A stretch of DNA of 64,000 nt from contig JANUWI010000001.1 of assembly GCA_025504975.1 (NCBI GenBank), positions 2,418,001 to 2,482,000 on the forward strand, read 5' to 3'. Made by a program: the position numbers and the translations under genes. The DNA comes from Plenodomus lindquistii. Taxonomy: Eukaryota > Ascomycota > Dothideomycetes > Pleosporales > Leptosphaeriaceae. The notes under the pieces are model-generated. The model was not told the DNA's origin. It worked only from the letters and a program-made list of their open reading frames with translations, and did no database searches. Below, one piece after another: positions 53,628 to 62,170 of this stretch. Position 1 is the first letter of the stretch. Each line of letters starts with the position of its first letter.

Positions 53628-55553
53628 ATGGCCGATCAAAATATGGATCCCCGCAAGATCTCAATGTCGTACATTCTAGGATTCAGCAAGAAACCGTTCA
53701 AGGACCCGCCTCCACCGCCCCGCCCTCCACAGCCAAATGCACTGATCCAGATGGTAAGTCGCCGCTCACAGCTTGACCCGCTCACATGTACTCACAAATA
53801 ACAGGCCACTACACCCGGCGGTCTTGTCGAATGGACAGCAAGCGACGGTCGCAAGGGCAAACTCACTGGGGCAGGACAGCGACTCACAGCAGCGACTCTA
53901 GCCAAGGTACCATCTGAGAAGCGCTCGACCAAAGGCACTGGCAGCAACAGGAAGGCGCCCACAGAAAAGGCTGAGAGTTTAGGTGGGGGCTTGGGATTCG
54001 ATATGTTCAATGAGACAGAGCCCGACAAGAAGAACGAACGGAAGAACAAGAGCGGCGACGGGAATGCGAGTGGCTGGTCCACTGAGCAGGATAAAGAATT
54101 GATGCAGTTGAAATCAGACAACCCGAGTATGTCCTGGCAACAAATTGCTGTGGAACTTGGCAAAAGTGCAGATCAGTGCAAAGGCCATTTCAACAGCATC
54201 AAGCCCCAGGGCTGGAAGCCGAACGCCGCAAAAAAGGGCGGTAGCGGCGGTGGCGGAGGAGGGGACGACAAAGGCGGCAAGAATCATAACGACAACCACA
54301 ACAACCAGGGCAACAACCAGAGCAACGAAGGGAACGCGAGTGGCTGGTCATCGGAACAAGACGAGCGACTGTTGAAGCTGAAAACCGAGAACGTCGGCAT
54401 CTCTTGGGCTGACCTTGCCGTAGAGGTTGGAAAGACTGCGAATGAGTGCAAAGGTCGATTTGGTCAGATCAAACCCACAGATTGGAAGGCCGACCCGAAG
54501 AAGGGTGGTGGCGGTGGGAACAAAAAAGGCAACAACCAGAAGAACAACGGCCAGAGCGGGGGAAATAATCAAGGCAACGGCAACGATCCTACTGATACGT
54601 GGGGGCTCACAAGCGGTGGTGGAGGCAACGATCCGGCTGATCAATGGGGCGCCCCCAGCGGTGGCGGTGGGAACAACACAACTGGTGACGCTGGAGGCTG
54701 GGTAATGGACGACAACGCAGGCGGCACTGGCAATGCTTGGGAGACGAAGGACAACGGTGGTTGTCACAGCGATAATAAAGCAGGCGGCAACGATAACTCG
54801 TGGGGTAATGACACCTTCGGAACGAATACAGCTACTGCAGCAGGCAAGAAGGACGACACGGAAAACGATGCCTGGGGCAACAACAGCGGCGGTTGGGGTG
54901 GAGACGACGCGAAAGATGAATCGGGCAAAGACACAGGTGACCTGTGGGGCAATATCAGCAAGAAGAGCAGCAAAGCCGGTTCAAAGAGTGGCGGTGGTGG
55001 ATGGGAAACTGACAACAACGCTGGAGGATGGGGTAACGACACTTCCGGTGGCGATGCCGCAGCCACCAATGCCTCGGAAACTCCCGCAGCGGATACAAGT
55101 GGCGCCACTCCCGCCTGGGACGCGCCAACCGCGCAAAGCACCAGCAAGCCTGCCGACGGCGGCTGGGACAACACAGATACCTGGGGCGCCGCCAAACCAT
55201 CCTCCAAAGCCGCATCCAAGACTCCCTCCGTCAAACCACCATCCCAAAAATCGTGGAAACCCACCTTCGAACCGCAACATACCTCGTCTTCCCACCCCAA
55301 CAACCACAATACTCAGAATCTCATCGTCGCACCCCTCACAATCGAAGTCAAACCCGATGACACCTTCTCGGCAGATGATTTACGCCTTGTTGCGCGCATA
55401 CTGCAGCAGGATTGTGGGCTGGTGTGGAATCGGGTGAGTTGGAGGTTTCGTGATAAGACGGGGAGGACGGTGGCGCCGGAGGTTTTTGAGAGGAAGATTA
55501 CGGGGGTTGTGGAGGGAGAGAAGGGGGTTGAGAAAGAGGGGAGGAGGAGGTAG
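53628..55553 (+). CDS. Two SANT/Myb-like repeats followed by a Trp-Gly-rich (GW) region
   Basis: Exons 53628-53753 and 53805-55553 in phase 0 (GTAAGT donor, AACAG acceptor); 624 residues. Two related repeats of about 55 residues occur at ~128-185 and ~218-277, beginning GNASGWSTEQDKELMQLK and GNASGWSSEQDERLLKLK. Each has the SANT/Myb Trp spacing and a recognition-helix-like SADQCKGHFNSIKP or TANECKGRFGQIKP. Residues ~300-505 hold 13 tryptophans (308, 323, 341, 354, 375, 399, 406, 423, 442, 451, 480, 496, 502), mostly as WG or GW in a Gly/Asn/Asp/Ser matrix. A folded-looking C-terminal segment (~553-614, LTIEVKPDDTFSADDLRLVA and WNRVSWRFRDKTGRTVAPEV) follows. Nuclear DNA or chromatin binding is likely; the GW region resembles Argonaute-hook platforms, but this is unproven. 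Confidence 0.8.
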
Positions 55554-56122
55554 GGCGAGGGGTGGAATTTTGGGGAGGGGTTGGGGAGTTATATGGTTGG
55601 AACTGGTTAGTATTGGGAGGTTGAGCTGGTTAGTATTGGGAGGTTGAGCTGGGATCAGAAGTCGTTTTGAGACTTAGAACTCTAGGGGAAGCTAGGGAGG
55701 GATTGGGCATTAGTAATTTGATGCCATTGGGGAGCAGTCGGCCAGGGAAGATCTTCTTAACCTTCAATCGGAAATCACTGTCAATGTATGGACGGAGCGT
55801 AAGTAAGGCAGCAATAACCAACATCCAGTACAACTGTGTCTTTGAAATAAACTGTTTTTCGGCGTCGGCTTCCAGCAAGGTGCTGTCTGAGCTCTAACTG
55901 TAACTGACAAAGTACGCTATCTACGAGCAACATCTCCGTCAATCCCACATGAGCTGTATCATATCCACGAGCGTTGAGAATGAACAGGTCCAACCGTAAA
56001 AAAGGTCCTCACACCAGCCTCTTTCCTAATCTTTCCGAGCCCACAGGTTGATAACTCCACGTCCTGTTTCGCTGTCGCCATGTGCTGTGGTCTGTAGAAG
56101 AAAGGACTCAAAGTCGACCTAT
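55554..56122. other. Convergent 3' flanks of the SANT/GW gene and P1
   Basis: No gene is visible. It contains the 23-bp tandem duplication at 55605-55650. Confidence 0.5.
55605..55650 (+). repeat. 23-bp direct repeat, two perfect copies
   Basis: The unit begins GGTTAGTATTGGGAGG and repeats without a mismatch 23 bases later, just downstream of the SANT/GW stop codon. It is probably a recent slippage duplication in the 3' flank. Confidence 0.85.
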
Positions 56123-57368
56123 CTATTGCACCATCCAATACGTCCACATGGTCTCCTCGTCTTGTTCATCGTGTGATTCCTCGACTTCTTCTTCGTGTGT
56201 TGCTTCGCGTGGTTCGTCGTGTTGTTCATCGTTCTGTTCTGCCGGAACTAGGTGCTCAGAGTCTCCAGTCTGCGCGAGATAATCGATCGTGGTGAGACTC
56301 TGCAGGTTTTGTTGCAGCGCGTAGAATGCGTTGCGCCATTTGAAGATTTCTTCTTGGTCGGCCTTGTACTGCTCGTGCGCGCGCTGCTCAGTTTCACCGA
56401 GAGCATTGCGAAGATGCGTGTTTTCGGCAGATGTCGCTTGCTGTATGCTACGGACCTCTGACATCTCAGTCTTTGCCTTGACTCTCTCAGCTTGCATTTG
56501 CACTTTTTCGGCCTGGATGGCGAGCATGTTGCCTTGTATCTTGCTCTCAACGGCCAGTGACCCTCTCTCCACAGCTTCGATGGCTATCAGCTTATTCTTC
56601 GCCCTTGCCTTGATCGTAGGTCTAACTACCCTGGAAACTCCAACTGTGGCAGCGAGATCATTGGCCGGATCCTCGAACTGGAAAAGGTCAGCTTTGAAAA
56701 TGACCATTGTGAACTTGCCTCCCTACATCTATTCTGTGATCCACGGGTTCCAATTCTGGCTTCGATTCAGTGATCATGAAGTCTCATGTTGCCAACATCA
56801 TCTCAGACTTACCTTGAGCGGCTACGCCATTTCCCACATCTAGAAGCAATCTCGCCGCTTGCTGGCCTCGGGCAAATCGCCGACATGCTTCCTCAAACGT
56901 GGGGCCTGCATTATCCCCGCAAACATCCAGAGCACCGTATTTTCCGGCGGCCTCGAAGCAGTAGCGAACGAATGTTGCGAGTGGCTCATCCGCAATTACG
57001 CCATCTACCCTGTCCAAGACTGGCAGTTGAATCCAGCGGAAAGGTACGTTGAGACGTAGATTATCAAATCTCACATTTTCAGGAAACGTGGCGGCGATCT
57101 GTACATTGTTGTTCCATCGGTTGACTTCCACATATACATCATGCTTCGAGGTGACGCTCCACGAGATTGAATCATCCCAATAACTGTGTTTCCGTGTGCA
57201 TGGAGCACTGACCACAACAGTGCCTATACAGAGTTGAAAGGCGCTTCTGTCGGTGGGGCGGCCAGCCCTGAAGGAGTACGTGAATGGCGGAGGCAACCTG
57301 GAGAAGTTGACGGGGAAATTAGCTTCAGCATAGGCTTTGAGATCCTCGTAAGCTCTGATTTCTGCCAT
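56123..57368 (-). CDS. P1: member of an unrecognised tandem family (globular domain, microexon, coiled coil)
   Basis: Exons 57368-56813, 56755-56727 and 56677-56123; 379 residues. No family is recognised. The N-terminal ~185 residues look like a beta-rich domain (FPVNFSRLPPPFTYSF, NVPFRWIQLPVLDRV, TFVRYCFEAAGKYG) ending in a helix shared with P2-P4 (FEEACRRFARGQQAARLLLD). A 29-nt microexon (ELEPVDHRID) follows. The rest is a long coiled coil (AIEAVERGSLAVESKIQGNM and onward) with the family end motif KWRNAFYALQQNLQSL and a Glu/His/Asp-rich tail. Intron 1 (GTAAGT) is 57 nt and intron 2 (GTAGGG, CTGAC branch, TTCCAG) is 49 nt. The microexon was found because reading straight across does not keep frame with normal signals, whereas this model matches P3 and P4 exactly in microexon length and phase. 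Confidence 0.68.
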
Positions 57369-58077
57369 GATCGGGAAGCCGCACTCCGCGGGTGATGTTG
57401 AGTTGAGTGTGGTGTAGGTGAGAGGAAGGCGCTCGCGCTAGTCTTGCAAGAAAAGTGCGACCTTGTGTTTGCATTTCGCTCCTTTTAGAAGGTGCGCAAT
57501 TTCAAGGTCCTGAACATTGATTTGCAAACTATGATGTCATGTTCGCGAGTGAGTGGATGTACAAATTGCATGCTAGAACGACAAGCAGCGTCTCCATGAC
57601 CTTCATGGTGCATTGTGGACATGAGTGCTTTGCGTTAAGGTCACGTTTCAGTCTCAGAATAGTGAGTCGCTGTCGGGTCAGTACATTATTTGATAGCATT
57701 TGTGCGTAATGGGATGATTATTGCGAAGTCACGTCTCACGCATTAGGGACAAGTTTGCTCTGAGGTCCGTCTCAACACTCAGATTCAGTCTATGTACCGT
57801 CATGATGCCATGGTCTTTCATCGTGAGATTGTGAAATTTGCAAGCAGACACCGTGTTCATGTTGAGAGCACCCATAAGCACAAAAAGACGGACATAAGTA
57901 AGGCATTTAGTCCATACTACTCAGAGCATCGTTTGTTTCTTTCTCGATCTCATGAGACTACGTAAAGGACTCATTGTGTACCAAATTGCCATGAAAAATT
58001 CTCCAGCTGATGACTACTGGGATTTTGACCGTCTGATTGGTGGGCCAGTCTTTCCGCAGAGGCGCCTCGCAGTCCGC
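57369..58077. other. Spacer between P1 and P2
   Basis: No gene is visible; it contains the P1 promoter. No further family copy was found here. Confidence 0.45.
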
Positions 58078-59050
58078 TTAGGTGGACGTGGTTGTGTCAA
58101 CCCCGGGTGTTGCATCGTCCATGGTCGTGAAATCGGACCGGCCGCTGCGCGGAGACATAACTCCAAATTGCTGCATGCTTTCCTGCAGTGCCATGTACTT
58201 GCGTTTCCAAAACTCCACACTTGTAGCTTGCTCCCGGCCCGTGAAGCAAACTTAGAACATCGCCTTTTACGATCTCGTTTCGCTGCCGAGAAGTGACTGG
58301 ATACTGTCTTTCAGTCTGGTGTAGTCGCCCTGCAACCTGTCATGCTGCTCCTTCAGGTCCATATTAGCGGCACGCAACTCAGCATTGTCGCGCCGCAGAT
58401 TTTCGATTTCCTTCTGCATTTTCTAAGACCTTGCTGACATTGCAGTCCTTCAGGCTGTCCACGGCGTAGGTGATGTGATGCAGGCGTTGATTCAGGTGAG
58501 TGACGTCGACGTCATTGAGCGACCTGCTCGGGGTTTTGACAATACAGGGTTGTCTTGTGGAGGTTGTTTTGACCGTAGGGGCGTTCACTTTTGAAGTGTC
58601 AGTTACTACCCGGAGGGGGGAAGAAGGCTTTTTTTTACCGTGAGAAGTCGCGGGTTGCTTATTCACGCGGTGTAAGAACATTTCGAATTTCTTCGCCCGC
58701 TGGCCCTCTGCAAACCGCTTGCAGGCCTCTTGGAATCTAGACTCCAGCTCTCCTCCATAGTGATCGAGATGGCAGGTGTCCCCATTGAGCGCAAAGTAGT
58801 AATGTATGAAAGCGTCCAATACACTGCGGCAGTCATCCCGCTGAGTGACGCGGAAGTGCTTTGTAGCAACCCAGCAAAAAGGTTCAGCAAGTTGAACAAA
58901 GTCTTGATACAGTACGATCTGTTCTGATACCTTCACAAAGAACAACCTCATACCCGGTTGCAAGAAGAAAGCGTACACTGGTTCGAACGCAGATGCCGGC
59001 GGCAATTGCGCGCCTGCCTCTTCCAGAATGTTCTGACTCACCACCTTCAC
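58078..59050 (-). pseudogene. P2: decayed member of the P1-P4 family
   Basis: The frame from 59050 has no ATG; homology to P4 begins at NILEEAGAQLPPASAF, so the first ~15 codons are missing. The domain core is recognisable (LAEPFCWVATKHF, FIHYYFALNG, FQEACKRFAEGQRAKKFEMF), and a 51-nt phase-1 intron (GTAAAA, CTGAC, AAAAG) is still visible. The microexon-equivalent that follows lacks a GT donor and reads on into the next segment. A one-base excess in the A4 tract at 58419-58422 shifts the frame inside the coiled coil. Two TAA codons (58269-58267 and 58256-58254) then separate it from the family end motif EFWKRKYMALQESMQQF, which is still in that frame and ends at 58078. Several independent lesions support a pseudogene. 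Confidence 0.65.
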
Positions 59051-59307
59051 TTATTGGGGCAGATTTATGTGAGATGGATCACGGATTACTGCCTTATTCG
59101 AATTGTAATCCTCGTTGCAGGACCTCTTTCGGCAAACTAGTAGAGACGATCTGGCCTACGTGCACGATGTCTACAGATCCTAACAGGCTCATGATTTCTG
59201 GGCCTTTGCATCATCATCAGCGCGGTAAGAGTGATCATCCACACTCCCCCCAAGGCCCAAGCTACGCTCCTTTCATCTGTCCTAGACTCTCCTTATATGC
59301 CGCCCTC

Positions 59308-60115
59308 TCAGTTCTGATTATCATTGGCGAGACCTCGCAAGCTCCTCCGCAGCGCTTCGTACTTATTCTTCCACTCGGTCTCGCGTTCTTTGGCCTCGTC
59401 TAGCTCGTTCTCTAGCCTGTCATTGGCATCCTGAAGCTGTTCCTGCTCGTCCTGCATTGTCTTCCTGATCTCTTCCTCATCCGCGGTGGTTTTTGATTTG
59501 AATACTTCAAGCTCGGTGGTGAGGTGCTTGATGTGCTGTTGGAGCTGAGATTGATTAGTAGAGAAAACCACCGAAGGTAATAATTTCATATGGCTTACGT
59601 AGATCTTCTCATGCGAAGGCTCCGTTCCTGCAAAACGGTCAGTACCTCCGGAAAAGATACAAGTATCGACGCACCTGAAGTGACGGAGGCTGGTTCTTCG
59701 TTCATGCCCAGAAGTGTGCGCATAGCTTCCTGGCCTTCTGCGAAGCGAAAACAAGCGACTTGAAAGTTGTCCTGCATATCGCTCATACCCATAGAGCTGG
59801 ATTGACCATCGTGACCATGTAGCGCGAAGCAGTAGCGGATGTATGAGTCAGGAACACCTTCATCTTGCATCCAATCTTCCAGTGGATGGTCAACCTGCGG
59901 TGTATCGACAAAGTGAAATGGTCCAGTCAAGCGCACTTCTTGCAGATCGATGAATTTCGAAGAAGAGAGCACATAACTCAAGGTACTATATTTCGTATCA
60001 ATCGTCCCCACACACATTGTTTGACGCTCTGAAGTGTCACTTCACCAACCAATAGCATTACTGCCCCGGGATCGTTATCGTGGCCTTTCCTGAAGCGGTA
60101 ACGTTTGCACTCTTA
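59308..60115 (-). pseudogene. P3: 5'-truncated and frameshifted member of the P1-P4 family
   Basis: The downstream part is well preserved: exon 60017-59675, a 29-nt microexon 59627-59599 (GTEPSHEKIY) and coiled-coil exon 59544-59308, ending with the family motif TEWKNKYEALRRSLRGL. Upstream, about 60115-60020 reads in another frame as RYRFRKGHDNDPGAVMLLVG, clearly related to the N-terminal domain of P4 (ALRFKVGHGKDPNASLLWVG). A frameshift therefore lies near 60018-60022, and the first ~25 codons are not found. The ATG at 60017 could still start a shortened 202-residue protein (MCVGTIDTKYS...), so residual function is not excluded. Confidence 0.6.
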
Positions 60116-60470
60116 CCTGTTGCGAACGTCATTACGGGCACGGCGATACTACTCGCCGATCTTAATGGCGTTGATTGATGGACATGCAAGAGAATTGTAG
60201 GTGACTTGGAACAGTCAAAGGAAGGTATTTTCTCACGGCTCCCGGGTACTAGGTAGTTGGAAGTGGTGTGTCAATTTGTAAACCCTAACGCTACACTATG
60301 TCCGAAAGCCTTGATACCAGGGCAGACAACTCAGACAACTCAGAGCCCATGGTATCCACATCTTAACAAAACTCCTACCCAAGCTCCCCAAGAGATGTAT
60401 CATCCAGACCTGTTTCGCAGAGCATCTCACCCGCACCACGTTCCCGGCAGACACAGAACGAACACCACGC
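60116..60470. other. Spacer between P3 and P4
   Basis: No gene is visible. It holds the 3' flank of P4 and the former 5' region of P3. Confidence 0.45.
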
Positions 60471-61563
60471 TCACTTCTGATGCTCCATGACTCCCTGAAC
60501 GCTCTTCTTGAACGCCTCATACTTTTCCCTCCGCATCGCCGTCTCCACCTGATCACTCTTGTGCTGCTTGTGGGCGCGATCATCCACCGCGTGAATCAGA
60601 ATCGACTCGCGGGGCCTACTGTTCTCATCGCCAAACTTCCTTTTCGCGGGCTCTGGGACAGGTTCGCGCTGAGCAATCACAATCCTGAGCTGATCGATCG
60701 CTGCTGTCGTGTTTGCTTCGCGCCAGTCAGAAGTTGCTTTGTGTTGGGCCATCTCTTCCTTCGTGTCTGCGTCGCGTCGAGCAAAGAGCACGGTGAGTCG
60801 ATCGATCTCTGTTTTCATGGCTGTCTGGTGCTGAACGCAGTCCGCTTTGGCTTGGGATATGTCTCCTATGAGCTCATATAATACTTTCTGGATCGTGTCG
60901 ATCACTTGGTCTTGCACTCAATCAGCGGTTGCATGGTCATGTCAGAACAAGACGTCGATCTTACCGAGATTTGCGGCGGCGCATGCGTAGGCTCTGTTGA
61001 AAGATTAACATTGGCAGGTCAAGGAGAAAAGGAAGAAGGCCTCTTCGAGGCATACCTATTCCGTCCAAGCCCAGAAGATCTCTTGCAGCCTTCTGGCCTT
61101 GAGCGAGGCGCCAGCAGAGCAGCTCGAAGTCAAGGCCTATGTCATATCCCTCATACTCGTCGAAGCGGAGCCCGTCATCCTCATCTCCGAGTACAAGACA
61201 GTACTGAACGAATAGACGTAGCGGATCGTGTGCGTGCTTTGGGTCGCTTGGTCCTCCAGTGTACACGGTGTTTACCCAGCAAAATGGCTGAGCCAAGCAA
61301 ACAGTTTCCTCATCCACAACTGTATGAGGCAAAGTCAAGAACCTTATGACTCTGTCGTCGGTATCGTCGATACAGGCGTACACATCCACATGCTTCTCAT
61401 TCTGATGAACCTGACCGACCCAGAGTAGGCTAGCGTTGGGGTCTTTGCCGTGGCCGACTTTGAATCGGAGGGCAGATGCAGATGGAAGCTTGCAAAACGT
61501 TTCTGGAAATTTGTCTTTGGCGTGAGCCTCGAGCTGCGCAATGTTCTTGATGTTCGACTCCAT
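60471..61563 (-). CDS. P4: intact member of the P1-P4 family
   Basis: Exons 61563-61056, 60993-60965 (29-nt microexon, EPTHAPPQIS) and 60887-60471; 317 residues. The N-terminal domain (~1-170) includes DKFPETFCKLPSASALRFKV, LAQPFCWVNTVYTGG, LRLFVQYCLVLGDEDD and the shared helix FELLCWRLAQGQKAARDLLG. The C-terminal ~140 residues are a coiled coil (DRLTVLFARRDADTKEEMAQ, then a KRKFGDENSRPRE basic patch) with the end motif RREKYEAFKKSVQGVM. Intron 1 (GTATGC...CAACAG) is in phase 1, as in P1 and P3. Intron 2 (GTAAGA...ATCCAG) uses the only phase-0 acceptor that avoids the TGA upstream. No family or function is recognised; self-association through the coiled coil is likely. Confidence 0.68.
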
Positions 61564-62170
61564 GGTGAGACCAATGAGGAAAGAGAGGTGTCAATGGGAG
61601 ATGTTGATTGAATGAAGGAAGGAAAGAAGGAAGGAAAGAAGGAAGGAAGAGAACCCATCTCGCAAAATTCAATTACATGGAAGAAAGCTTGGTGTTTGCA
61701 CTCGTCTTCAAAGTAGCGGTCAGCTCATCCTGAATGTGCAAATTGTGTGCGACTTGATTGATGGTTTGCCTTATCGCATGTTTGGACCGAGCCAAAGACG
61801 GGTAGGGGCAGTGTGCAGGAAGTACCGCCTCTCCGCACATATAAGGGAACTTTTCAGGGGTCTGATTCGGCAGGAGCTTCTGAACTCGCGAGGACAAGTC
61901 GTTTTTACACGTAAATCCTGCGGGTAGAGGAGCTGCCTCGTCATTGTGGCAGGAGGAATCCTTTTCGCGTTGAACTTTAACACCAAATAACTCTATAACG
62001 AAAAGTCGTGATAATTTGCAAGCAATTCAAGGAGGAAGACGTTAAAGTAGAGTTTGAATAAGCTATAGCACGAGGCCGCGTAATGTATGGGAAGACCGCT
62101 GGGCATTTTACAGTTCACTAGGCACCTCTGCAATCTTCTGTCGTACGTGACGTGAGGCGGTAGCAAACAC
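61564..62170. other. P4 promoter and GH13 3' flank
   Basis: No gene is visible. It contains the purine-rich repeat at 61614-61651 directly upstream of P4. Confidence 0.5.
61614..61651 (+). repeat. GGAA-type purine repeat, 12-bp period, upstream of P4
   Basis: Three near-perfect units of GAAGGAAGGAAA form a pure purine tract on the plus strand, 51-88 bases upstream of the P4 ATG. It is probably in the 5' leader or core promoter. Confidence 0.8.
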
